Assembly: GCF_001011155.1 (NCBI RefSeq)
Contig: NZ_CP011479.1
Coordinates: 3,552,501 to 3,616,500 of the forward strand
Direction of reading: 5' to 3'
Source: Hoeflea sp. IMCC20628
Lineage (GTDB): Bacteria > Pseudomonadota > Alphaproteobacteria > Rhizobiales > Rhizobiaceae
DNA length: 64,000 nucleotides
The notes below the pieces were generated by a model. It did not search any database. It was not told the DNA's origin and saw only the letters and a list, made by a program, of their open reading frames with translations. Within the stretch, counting starts at the first letter, position 1; each line of letters starts with the position of its first letter. Position numbers and translations under genes: made by a program. Below are positions 1 through 10,056 of this stretch, piece after piece.

Positions 1-1158
1 AAAATCGATCTGCGAGGTGGAGAAATCGTCGATCGTCATGCCTGCCGAGCCGGTGCCGACAAACGGATTGAACTGCTTGTCCTTGAACCACATCGAAGTG
101 CCGCCGGTCATCTGGTAGGAATAGTTGCGACCAATCACGCCCTCTCCGGTGACAGGATCATAGGGCTGGCCGATACCCGACAGCAGCAGCAGATGAACAT
201 TGTGCAGCGAGTAGGCACACACCAGAACCAGATCGGCGGGCTGGAACACCTGCTCGCCGGTGCGCTCGTCGAAATAGGTGACGCCCGTGGCTGTCTTGCC
301 ATCGGCCGCCTTTTCGATCTGCAGCACTTCGCTGCGTGTCTTGTAACTGAAATTCGGCTTGCGCTTCAAAGCATCGAGGATGCAGACATGCGGCGATGAT
401 TTCGAATAGTTGTTGCAGCCGAAGCGTTCGCAGAAGCCGCAGTAATTGCAGGGGCCAAGCTGCATGCCGTAGTCGTTGACATAGGCAGTGCTGGCATGGC
501 CGGAGGGACGCGGGAAAGGGTGATAGCCCATGTTGCGGGCAGCCTCGGCGAAGAGTTCGGAATCCCAGGTATTCTTTAGCGGCGGCATCGGATAGTCGGC
601 CGAGCGCGGTGCCTCGAACGGGTTTCCGCCCTCCTGGATTTTGCCGTTGATATTGCCCGCCAGGCCGGAGATGCCGGCCACGTTCTCGAACTTCGTATGG
701 AAAGGTTCCAGTTCCTCGGCGGTGACATCCCAATCCTGGAGCTGCATGCCCTCAGGAATGATGTCGGCACCGAAGGTTTCCTCGACATAGCTGCGCAGGC
801 GGTATTCAACAGCCTGCGGGCGCCACGTCTGACCGTTCCAGTGCGAGCCCGCTCCGCCGACACCATCGCCTGGCAGGAAAGAGCCGAGATGGCGTTGCGG
901 CAGTGCGGTTTCCTCCAGATTGCGGCGGATGGTCAGCGTCGATTTGGCCGGCTTTTGCATCAGGCCGTAGCGGATGCCGTATTTCAGTTCGTCAAACATT
1001 TCGGGATACTGGAAATCCGGAACAGTATCGCGGTCTTCGCCACGCTCGAGCGCAAGAATTTCAAGTCCTTCCTGCGCCAGTTCCATGCCCATAATGGCCC
1101 CGGTCCAACCGAGACCGATGATGACGACGTCTTTCTTGGGATCTGTTCTTGTCGCCAT
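1..1158 (-). CDS. GMC-family FAD oxidoreductase (gluconate 2-dehydrogenase-like large subunit), C-terminus cut by window edge
   Basis: This is the catalytic flavoprotein of a membrane-associated sugar or alcohol dehydrogenase, expected to act in the periplasm with a small subunit and a cytochrome. Translation from the ATG at 1158 gives 386 residues without a stop up to the window edge. The N-terminus has a dinucleotide-binding motif (VVIIGLGWTGAIMG, residues 10-23), and GDGVGGAGSHWNG near residue 100 is the typical GMC FAD-site segment. A cysteine-rich stretch, CNYCGFCERFGC, lies near residue 235; related FAD dehydrogenases carry an iron-sulfur cluster, so it may be a cluster site. The small-subunit gene lies immediately upstream, stop at 1162, so the pair is cotranscribed. 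No signal peptide is visible, so export probably depends on the Tat signal of the partner. The substrate cannot be told from the sequence. Confidence 0.85.
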   Translation of the reverse strand, partial: MATRTDPKKDVVIIGLGWTGAIMGMELAQEGLEILALERGEDRDTVPDFQYPEMFDELKYGIRYGLMQKPAKSTLTIRRNLEETALPQRHLGSFLPGDGVGGAGSHWNGQTWRPQAVEYRLRSYVEETFGADIIPEGMQLQDWDVTAEELEPFHTKFENVAGISGLAGNINGKIQEGGNPFEAPRSADYPMPPLKNTWDSELFAEAARNMGYHPFPRPSGHASTAYVNDYGMQLGPCNYCGFCERFGCNNYSKSSPHVCILDALKRKPNFSYKTRSEVLQIEKAADGKTATGVTYFDERTGEQVFQPADLVLVCAYSLHNVHLLLLSGIGQPYDPVTGEGVIGRNYSYQMTGGTSMWFKDKQFNPFVGTGSAGMTIDDFSTSQIDF

Positions 1159-1161
1159 GGT

Positions 1162-1863
1162 TCAGCTCCTGTCTCCGTTAAGTGCAACAGGACCCAGTGG
1201 ATACTTTGCGTTTTCACGGCCGACCCACTCGGCATAGGCGCCGCGGGCGCCGGGGAAGCCGATATAGGCCCAGGATTGCATCTGGTAATTGCCACCATGA
1301 CTTGGATCGGCGAAGTAGCCTTCCTTGGTGTTGGCCAACAGGAAGGCGAAGAAATCGCGCAGCTCCGGCGGAAGATTGACTTCGCCCTTCTGCAAGGCGG
1401 TCAGCGCGGAGTTTTGCGTGGCCACATCCAGGTTCTCGAAGCTTTCACCATGGGATTTTCGGCACCATTCCTGAAACAATGGAATTGCCTGCCGGTAGAT
1501 TTCTGCCGGGGCGAGCGGGCTCTGGAACCCGAGATTGGGATCGGCCGCCGGAGCGTACGGGCCTTTCATGTACCAGGTTTCGGCCTTGCCGAATTCACCT
1601 GCAAGCTGCCGATCTATGAAGACCGGCACCCGACAGTCTATCGCACCCGGGCCGTCGCCGTCGGACGGAATAAGCCGGTCACAGGCGGCCATGACGAAAC
1701 TCCACTCGTCGGCAGTCAGATAGACCGGTTCGTACTGATCAAGCGGTGGCGCTTCCTCTTTGGTCTGTGCGGCAGCCTGAGCGGCCAAGGGCAACAAGGC
1801 CGCGCCGGCAACGGATCCCTTAAGGAATCCGCGCCTGGACGGACGTCCGGGCATATCTCTCAT
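1162..1863 (-). CDS. Gluconate 2-dehydrogenase subunit 3 family protein with Tat signal
   Basis: A 233-residue small subunit paired with the following GMC oxidoreductase. The N-terminus reads MRDMPGRPSRRGFLKG and then a hydrophobic Ala/Leu-rich segment ending AQAAAQ, a twin-arginine export signal. The mature part (LTADEWSFVMAACDRLIPSDGDGPGAIDCRVPVFI) matches the pattern of gluconate 2-dehydrogenase subunit 3 proteins, which assist folding and export of the flavoprotein. The reading frame extends upstream to 2130, but the Tat signal fixes the start at the ATG ending at 1863. Only 3 bases separate its stop from the ATG of the flavoprotein gene. A cytochrome c subunit would be expected beyond the left edge of the window. 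Confidence 0.85.
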   Translation of the reverse strand: MRDMPGRPSRRGFLKGSVAGAALLPLAAQAAAQTKEEAPPLDQYEPVYLTADEWSFVMAACDRLIPSDGDGPGAIDCRVPVFIDRQLAGEFGKAETWYMKGPYAPAADPNLGFQSPLAPAEIYRQAIPLFQEWCRKSHGESFENLDVATQNSALTALQKGEVNLPPELRDFFAFLLANTKEGYFADPSHGGNYQMQSWAYIGFPGARGAYAEWVGRENAKYPLGPVALNGDRS

Positions 1864-2247
1864 AATCGTGTCCTTTTGTTTTTCGCAAGCAGAGCCCGCC
1901 GGTCGTCGATGACGGCGATCGCTTCTCCCGCGCTTCGGAGACGGGCAGTTTGAAAATCGACTGCCGAGTCCACGCAACGCCGTCAGTGAGACCTCACTTC
2001 CCGCACATGTCAAACCGACACCCGCAAAGTCACCGGCTTGTGAACGGACGTGATCGGGCGTTTGCAACCCAAGCCGGTTCGGCTCGACAAAGCCGGTCTC
2101 GGGGCGCGTTGCAGACGGGGGCGAGTGCAAGGGCCTGACTTTAATGCAGGCCTCTTTCCAAGGAATCCAGTCGAACGATTCCGTAGCGGCACCCGTTCAA
2201 GGGGCTGCATCGGCCTTAGCGCAGTTGATCCAATTCGAGGCGGTCGC
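1864..2247. other. Intergenic region upstream of the dehydrogenase operon
   Basis: About 380 bases between the start of the small-subunit gene and the stop of acetoacetyl-CoA synthetase. It should hold the promoter of the dehydrogenase operon and the terminator of aacS. I see no strong hairpin with a T-run and no convincing gene; short open frames here have no recognisable domain or ribosome-binding site. Confidence 0.5.
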
Positions 2248-4200
<1,953 letters not shown>

Positions 4201-4399
4201 ATCATGCTCCTGCAGGGTATCGCAGCCGGTTACTGCAGCACCGCAGCATTCCACCGGATACACAACGACACTGCAATTGACCAGAAGGACGCATGCACAT
4301 GATCGTGCAAACAACGGTCTGGATGCGACCTGCATTACCATTGGAGCTGCAGGTTGCAAACACAAGATGGGATAGCCACCAGCCAAAATCAGCCGAAAC

Positions 4400-6349
4400 A
4401 TGGTCTTCAATTGCATTCGCCCCCGGCAAGCTTTAACCAGAGCATGGGGACAGTGGCTCGGGAGCTTGGGTTTGAATTTCAACATTGCGCAATGGCCAGT
4501 TGGACGCATGGTGATCGCGAGCGTCATCGCGGTGGTGAGCGTCATTCTGATCGTTTTCGCTTGCCTGCCGCTGGCTGTATCAAGCGGCGTAGTCCGGGAC
4601 CGGCTGGAGCGTGACATCAGTGCATGGGCCGGTCATACGGTGTCGCTTGGCGATGCGCCTTCGCTGGATTTCTGGCCAACGCCGACGATCAAGCTCGACA
4701 ATGTCGAAATCCGGCCGGGCACGTTCGCCGAGGGTGATCCAATCCTGCGTGCCGACAGCATCGTCGCCAATTTCAATCTTTTCTCGGCAGTTCGGGGCGC
4801 CCCCAGTTTTTCCGAATTCAGGCTGATCCGGCCAACATTCAATGTGGAACTGTATCCGGACGCAACGTCGAACTGGTCCTCGTCGTCCGGCGATCTCGCC
4901 GAGGGCGTTGCCGCGGCGGTGGCACGGGATCTGGCGCTGCAAGCGGGCAATGATATCCCGGCGTCAGCCGTCATTCCGAATTCTGCTGCACTTGGCACCG
5001 TGATGATCGAAGACGGCACCATCAAATGGATCAGCGATCCGGGAGCGGAAGCCGAAAAGCTGACATCCATCAACGGCACTCTGTCCTGGACCGCACCCAC
5101 AGCCATAGCCCGCGCCAACATCGTTGCAATTTTCCGCGGAGAACAGCTGACGGTGACCGGGTCCACCTCGGCACCGTTGCTGCTGCTCGGTCAGCGCACG
5201 GCGCCGCTCGAAATCAAGGTGGCGTCAGCGCCGCTGAACCTCGACTTCAAGGGATCGGCAAGTCTGGGGGCGAACATGTTTGTCTCCGGCGCGCTGCAAC
5301 TCAAAAGCGCATCTGTGCGACGGGCTCTGGAATGGTCCGGCACCGACATCAAGCCGGGCGAAGCGCTCGGCGCTCTTGAGCTGTCAGCCAAGATTACCGC
5401 CGAACAATCCAAGGCCAAGCTGGATGACCTGATCATTCTTGTCGATCATAACCGCGGGATCGGGGTGCTCGATATTACCATTCGCGACGAAGCGCCGCCT
5501 CTGGTTGCCGGCACGCTGGCGTTCAGCACGCTGGATATCGCCTCGTTCCTGCAGGCGTTCACGCCGCTGCCCGTGGCCGGCAAGGACATAGCCTCGACAA
5601 TCGACACCCGCTTCCTGCGCGAGATCGGTCTTGACCTGCGACTGTCAGCCCAGTCGGCAAGTTTTGGCCCGGTGGCGTTGACCAATCTGGCGGCCGCCGC
5701 ACGGGTGGAACAGGGGCGGGCGAATTTCGATGTCGGCGATGCCACCGCCTATGGCGGCAACCTGATTGGCCGCGTCGCGCTTTCGGAGAAGGGGGTTGAT
5801 GGTGGGGTGAAAGTGCAGCTGTCGGCGCGCAGGACCGATTTTGGCCAGCTTTACGACGCTCTCGGCTTGACTGGTCCGCTGCCGCGCGGCATCGGCTCTC
5901 TCGACGTCGAAGTGACATCACCCTATCCGACCTGGGCCACGGCGATGTCGGATCTGACCGGCAAGATCGATCTGGCCGTGGGCAAAGGTACAGTGCCCAG
6001 TCTGAACCTTCCAAAATTCCGGGAATTGGCCAAGACCGAACGGTTTTTCGATCTGGAACAACTGGGTGAAGGCTCCAGTTTCGCTTTCGACAGCGCACGG
6101 TTCGAAGCCTCGATCTCCGATGGCGAGGCCAAGTTGACGACCGCTGAACTGATCGGACCGCAGCAGATGATTTCGCTTTCCGGGGTGATCCCCTATTCGC
6201 GCTCGAGCCTGGCCATCGCCGGGGTTCTCGGACCAAAGCCACTGCCTGCAGATGCGACTGCAGTCAACACCGATGCGGCCCTGCCCCCGCTTCGGTTCTT
6301 CGTCGGCGGCTCCTGGCCGCAACCGGTGTTCTCGCCGGTGACACCATAG
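4400..6349 (+). CDS. AsmA-family protein
   Basis: A 649-residue envelope protein. One hydrophobic segment near residues 37-60 (MVIASVIAVVSVILIVFACL) is followed by a long periplasmic region with the AsmA N-terminal pattern (AGHTVSLGDAPSLDFWPTPTIKLDNVEI), and the C-terminal part has the AsmA-like repeat with LTGKIDLAVGKGTVPSLNLPKFR. AsmA proteins belong to the bridge-like lipid-transfer group and influence outer-membrane lipid balance; the cargo is unknown here. The start is uncertain: ATG at 4400 is used, but the ATG at 4508 just before the membrane segment is an alternative and neither has a strong ribosome-binding site. It is followed by a small membrane-protein gene. Confidence 0.8.
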   Translation: MVFNCIRPRQALTRAWGQWLGSLGLNFNIAQWPVGRMVIASVIAVVSVILIVFACLPLAVSSGVVRDRLERDISAWAGHTVSLGDAPSLDFWPTPTIKLDNVEIRPGTFAEGDPILRADSIVANFNLFSAVRGAPSFSEFRLIRPTFNVELYPDATSNWSSSSGDLAEGVAAAVARDLALQAGNDIPASAVIPNSAALGTVMIEDGTIKWISDPGAEAEKLTSINGTLSWTAPTAIARANIVAIFRGEQLTVTGSTSAPLLLLGQRTAPLEIKVASAPLNLDFKGSASLGANMFVSGALQLKSASVRRALEWSGTDIKPGEALGALELSAKITAEQSKAKLDDLIILVDHNRGIGVLDITIRDEAPPLVAGTLAFSTLDIASFLQAFTPLPVAGKDIASTIDTRFLREIGLDLRLSAQSASFGPVALTNLAAAARVEQGRANFDVGDATAYGGNLIGRVALSEKGVDGGVKVQLSARRTDFGQLYDALGLTGPLPRGIGSLDVEVTSPYPTWATAMSDLTGKIDLAVGKGTVPSLNLPKFRELAKTERFFDLEQLGEGSSFAFDSARFEASISDGEAKLTTAELIGPQQMISLSGVIPYSRSSLAIAGVLGPKPLPADATAVNTDAALPPLRFFVGGSWPQPVFSPVTP

Positions 6350-6459
6350 AGCCGGTTGCAAAAAATGCGATACTTGCGAAATCGCGCATATTTGACGACA
6401 ATCCACCAAATTCGGTGCTTCGGACAAATCGGCGGCACTGAAACGGATAAGGGCGCAAC

Positions 6460-6702
6460 ATGCTGCGGGTGATTTCGGCACTTGTCAAAATCGGATTGGC
6501 TTCGCTGGTAACTGGCGCGGTGCTGTCGGCGCTCAACCTTTCCGCCGCCGAATTGCTGCTCGAGATCGGGCTGACGCCGGAGCGGGTTTTCGCAGCTCTG
6601 CAGGATGGCGCAGCCTGGGCGATCCCGAATATTGTGCTCGGATCGCTGGTGATCGTGCCGATCTGGTTTGTCACCTATCTGTTGCGCCCGCCGCGGAACT
6701 GA
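6460..6702 (+). CDS. Small two-helix membrane protein, DUF6460-like
   Basis: An 80-residue protein with two hydrophobic segments (about residues 10-30 and 52-74) separated by a short polar part (LTPERVFAALQDGAAW), ending in basic and proline residues (LLRPPRN). It resembles the small alphaproteobacterial membrane proteins grouped as DUF6460; that assignment is from memory of the family pattern. No function is known. It lies 110 bases after the AsmA-like gene on the same strand and converges on the putrescine transporter operon. Confidence 0.65.
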   Translation: MLRVISALVKIGLASLVTGAVLSALNLSAAELLLEIGLTPERVFAALQDGAAWAIPNIVLGSLVIVPIWFVTYLLRPPRN

Positions 6703-6729
6703 ACCCAAATGCATATCTAGCAGGCGCGT

Positions 6730-7551
6730 TCAGATACCGGCGAAAGCAGCCTGTTCGTCACGCTGGCGTTTGACCTCGCGGCTTTTGTTGAGAACCGAGG
6801 CGATGATAACGCCTATCGCGACAGCACCAATCAGCAGTGTGCAGACTGCGTTGATCTCGGGTGTCACTCCAAGCCGCACCTGGCTGTAGATTTTCATCGG
6901 CAACGTGGTGGCGCCGGGCCCGGAGGTAAAGCTGGCGATCACCAGATCATCCAGCGACAGCGTGAAAGCCAGCATCCAGCCGGAGATCACCGCGGGCAGG
7001 ATCACCGGCAGGGTGATCTGCATGAAAGTGGTGACCGGACCTGCCCCAAGATCCATCGCGGCTTCTTCCAGCGACCGGTCAAAGCTCATCAGCCTTGACT
7101 GAACCACCACTGCGACGAAACACATGGTGAAGGTGATGTGCGCCAAGGTCACGGTCCAGAACCCGCGGCCAAAATCCACCGCCACGAACAACAGCAGCAG
7201 CGACAATCCGGTGATCACTTCAGGCATCACCAACGGCGCGAAAACCATTCCGGAAAACAGGATGCGGCCATTGAAGCGCGTGTAACGGGTCAGCGCCAGG
7301 GCTGCGAGCGTGCCAAGAACCGTGGCGAATGTGGCCGACACAAGCCCCACTCTGACAGTCACCCAGGCAGCATCCATCAGTCCCTGATTGTTGAACAACT
7401 CCCCATACCATTTGGTGGAAAAGCCGGACCAGACGGTGACCAGCCGGGATTCGTTGAAGGAGTAGACCACCAGAATCACGATCGGCAGATAGAGAAAGGC
7501 AAAGCCGAAGACGACCGAGGCAATATTAAAGCGCGACCAGTTCGTGTTCAT
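6730..7551 (-). CDS. potI: Putrescine-type ABC transporter permease PotI
   Basis: A 273-residue inner-membrane permease. It has six expected hydrophobic segments starting with IASVVFGFAFLYLPIVILVVYSF and the coupling motif EAAMDLGAGPVTTFMQITLPVILPAV, the EAA loop that contacts the ATPase. With PotH it forms the channel of a spermidine/putrescine-type importer. Its ATG at 7551 overlaps the potH stop by four bases (ATGA), so the two are translationally coupled. A start further upstream at 7653 is in frame but lacks family similarity. It is the last gene of the operon. Confidence 0.9.
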   Translation of the reverse strand: MNTNWSRFNIASVVFGFAFLYLPIVILVVYSFNESRLVTVWSGFSTKWYGELFNNQGLMDAAWVTVRVGLVSATFATVLGTLAALALTRYTRFNGRILFSGMVFAPLVMPEVITGLSLLLLFVAVDFGRGFWTVTLAHITFTMCFVAVVVQSRLMSFDRSLEEAAMDLGAGPVTTFMQITLPVILPAVISGWMLAFTLSLDDLVIASFTSGPGATTLPMKIYSQVRLGVTPEINAVCTLLIGAVAIGVIIASVLNKSREVKRQRDEQAAFAGI

Positions 7552-8456
7552 CGTCCACTCTCCTGGGATTTGGCCTGCGCCTGCTGGAAGAACATGATCG
7601 GCACCACCAGGATCAACAACAAAAGCACGGCCACCGCAGAGGACACCGGCCAATCCCGGTTGTTGAAGAATTCACTCCACAGGGTCTTGCCGATCATCAA
7701 GGTACGCGAGCCGCCGAGCAGGTCGGGGATGACGAATTCACCGACCGCCGGGATGAAGACAAGCAGGCAACCGGCGATGATGCCGGGGATGGCGAGCGGA
7801 AAGGTGATTTTCCAGAATGCTGTTATCTGCGGACAGCCAAGGTCCTGCGCCGCCTCGATCAAGGTGTAGTCCATCTTTTCCAGCGCCGAGTAAATCGGCA
7901 GCACCATGAACGGCAGATAGGAATAGACGATACCGATATAGACGGCGGTGTCGGTGTTGAGGATGATCAGCGGCTCGTCGATCAGGCCGATGGCCAGCAG
8001 CAATTGATTGAGCAGGCCCTCGGGTTTGAGAATGCCAATCCAGGCATAAACGCGGATCAGAAAGCTGGTCCAGAACGGCAGGATCACCAGCATCAACAGT
8101 GTCGGGCGCAACGAGGTTGGCGCGCGCGCCATGCCATAGGCCAGCGGGAAGCCGATCAGCAATGTCAGCACTGTCGAGATGAATGCGATGGTGATGCTGG
8201 AGATATAGGCGTTGATATAAAGCGAATCCTCGGTCAGCCAAAGGTAGTTGGAAAAGCTGAACTGCTTGAAGGCAGCAATGATGCCCGAAATGCCATCGGC
8301 CAGATCAATGGTCGGCGCGTAGGGCGGCATCGCCATCATCGGTTCGGAAAACGAGATTTTCAGAACAATACCGAAGGGCACCAGGAAGAAAATCAGCAGC
8401 CAGGCATAAGGAACGATGATGACCAGGCGGCGGGTGATGGCAGAGAAGAGCTTCAT
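7548..8456 (-). CDS. potH: Putrescine-type ABC transporter permease PotH
   Basis: A 302-residue integral membrane permease. The N-terminus (VIIVPYAWLLIFFLVPFGIVLKISFSEP) is typical of PotH/PotB proteins, and the coupling loop is EAAQDLGCPQITAFWKITFPLAIPGI. It pairs with PotI, overlapping it by four bases. Start chosen at the ATG at 8456 because it aligns with family N-termini and lies ten bases after the upstream small gene; the open frame itself continues to 8498. Confidence 0.9.
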   Translation of the reverse strand: MKLFSAITRRLVIIVPYAWLLIFFLVPFGIVLKISFSEPMMAMPPYAPTIDLADGISGIIAAFKQFSFSNYLWLTEDSLYINAYISSITIAFISTVLTLLIGFPLAYGMARAPTSLRPTLLMLVILPFWTSFLIRVYAWIGILKPEGLLNQLLLAIGLIDEPLIILNTDTAVYIGIVYSYLPFMVLPIYSALEKMDYTLIEAAQDLGCPQITAFWKITFPLAIPGIIAGCLLVFIPAVGEFVIPDLLGGSRTLMIGKTLWSEFFNNRDWPVSSAVAVLLLLILVVPIMFFQQAQAKSQESGR

Positions 8457-8466
8457 TGGACAGTCC

Positions 8467-8835
8467 TCACTTCCGGTCAATAATCGCATACAGAACAAGG
8501 ATCGCCATCACGATGGCGACAAGGACGAAAATCATGCTGCCAAAAAGTTCGATCATTTGCGGGGCGCCGAACAGCGTGGCGATAAACCCGATGGTCGAAA
8601 TTGACACATAGGCGGCAAAATTCTGCTCGATCACCGGGCGCCGCTGTCCGAGAAGACCGTAGGTTCTGGCAAGGCTCAGAGAGAAGACCGACATTCCCAC
8701 ATAGGCGATAAACACCAGAAATAGCTCGGGACGCAGCACCAACAGGGTTGCAGCGGTCGCCAACGTCATGCCAATCGCCGCGATGCTGTTTACCTTGAAA
8801 GCTTGAGCCGGGTCAGCCTGCTCAGTGCGGTTCAT
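8467..8835 (-). CDS. Small polytopic membrane protein inside the pot operon, unknown function
   Basis: A 122-residue protein with four predicted hydrophobic segments, the last one very hydrophobic (MIFVLVAIVMAILVLYAII). I do not recognise the family. It sits between the ATPase gene potG (9 bases away) and the permease gene potH (10 bases away), so it is certainly in the same transcript. The start at 8835 is preferred over the ATG at 8841 because the GAGGA ribosome-binding sequence abuts the latter. It could be an accessory or stability subunit of the transporter, but that is inference from position only. Confidence 0.75.
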   Translation of the reverse strand: MNRTEQADPAQAFKVNSIAAIGMTLATAATLLVLRPELFLVFIAYVGMSVFSLSLARTYGLLGQRRPVIEQNFAAYVSISTIGFIATLFGAPQMIELFGSMIFVLVAIVMAILVLYAIIDRK

Positions 8836-8844
8836 GATCATTCC

Positions 8845-9984
8845 TCACTTGCCCAGCACAACGCCGCCGTCGGTATTGAAGCAAACCCAGATCTCTTCGT
8901 CATAACCGATCGGGTCTTCAACCGTGCGGACCGCGTTGAGCAGGGAAGCTTTGACCACATCCCCGTTCTTGAGCTTGACATGGAACACCGTCATGTCACC
9001 GAGATAACCGATGTCCCAGACTTCGCCCGAGGCGGCATTGATCCCGCCCTCGGGTTTGGTGCGGGAGACACGGAGTTTTTCCGGCCGAATGGCAAAACTG
9101 GCTTTCTGTCCCGGTTTCATCGCTTGCATGGATTCGGATCGAATGATCATCCCATCGGGGGTTTCGATGTCGACGACACCAGCGTTTGAAGCTGTGACCT
9201 CGCCACGGAATATATTGATGTCGCCAATAAAACTGGCAACGAATTCGGAGTTGGGTGCTTCATAGGTTTCCACCGGCGTGCCGATCTGGACGATGCGGCC
9301 AACATCCATTACCGCGATCCGGTCAGCCATGGTCATGGCTTCTTCCTGGTCATGGGTGACGACCAGGAAAGTCAATCCCAGATCCTGCTGCAGATCCATC
9401 AATTCGAACTGGGTTTCCTCGCGCAGCTTCTTGTCGAGCGCGCCGAGCGGCTCATCCAGCAAAAGCACTTTCGGGCGTTTTGCAATGGAGCGGGCAAGGG
9501 CCACGCGCTGACGCTGGCCGCCTGACAGCTGGTGCGGCTTGCGTTTGCCGAACTGGTCGAGCTTGACCAGCTTGAGCATGTTGTTGACGCGATCATCGAT
9601 TTCGGACTTGGCCATGCCGTCCTGCTTGAGGCCGAACGCAATGTTCTTCTCAACGCTCATATGCGGGAACAGCGCATAGGACTGGAACATCATGTTGACC
9701 GGCCGCTTGTAGGGCGGAACGCCAGCCATGTTCTCGCCATCGAGCAGAATCTGCCCTTCGGTGGCGTTTTCAAACCCGGCCAGCATGCGCAAAAGCGTTG
9801 ACTTGCCGCAGCCGGAGCCGCCGAGCAGTGCAAAAAATTCCTTTTGAAAAATGTGCAGCGTCAGGTCTTTGACCGCAACAAAGTCACCAAATTTCTTGGT
9901 GATGTTTTCAAAGGCGATGTAGGGGCGCTGGTCCGGATCATTCCATGGTTCGAAGCTGCGCCTGATGCTGCCCAGAGATTTCAT
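8845..9984 (-). CDS. potG: Putrescine-type ABC transporter ATP-binding protein PotG
   Basis: A 379-residue cytosolic ATPase that powers polyamine uptake. Visible motifs are Walker A GGSGCGKST (about residues 55-63), Q-loop MMFQSYALFPHMSV, signature LSGGQRQRVALARS, Walker B VLLLDEPLGALD and switch histidine VVTHDQEEA. The C-terminal third (FRGEVTASNAGVVDIETPDGM and later) is the TOBE regulatory domain usual for this subfamily. The gene starts just after the hairpin terminator that follows potF, so it is probably transcribed by read-through at a lower level than potF. Confidence 0.93.
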   Translation of the reverse strand: MKSLGSIRRSFEPWNDPDQRPYIAFENITKKFGDFVAVKDLTLHIFQKEFFALLGGSGCGKSTLLRMLAGFENATEGQILLDGENMAGVPPYKRPVNMMFQSYALFPHMSVEKNIAFGLKQDGMAKSEIDDRVNNMLKLVKLDQFGKRKPHQLSGGQRQRVALARSIAKRPKVLLLDEPLGALDKKLREETQFELMDLQQDLGLTFLVVTHDQEEAMTMADRIAVMDVGRIVQIGTPVETYEAPNSEFVASFIGDINIFRGEVTASNAGVVDIETPDGMIIRSESMQAMKPGQKASFAIRPEKLRVSRTKPEGGINAASGEVWDIGYLGDMTVFHVKLKNGDVVKASLLNAVRTVEDPIGYDEEIWVCFNTDGGVVLGK

Positions 9985-10013
9985 GCCCGATTGTCCCCGT
10001 GATCAACTGATGA

Positions 10014-10045
10014 AAAACCCCCGGCTCGTTGCCGGGCCGGGGGTT
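10014..10045 (-). terminator. Intrinsic terminator or attenuator between potF and potG
   Basis: Perfect ten-base stem AACCCCCGGC (10016-10025) with GCCGGGGGTT (10036-10045) and a ten-base loop. Read on the minus strand the stem ends in GGGGGTTTTT, an intrinsic terminator shape. It lies directly after potF and before potG, which fits partial termination giving an excess of the binding protein over the membrane components. Confidence 0.85.
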
Positions 10046-10056
10046 GAGGTCTTGGG

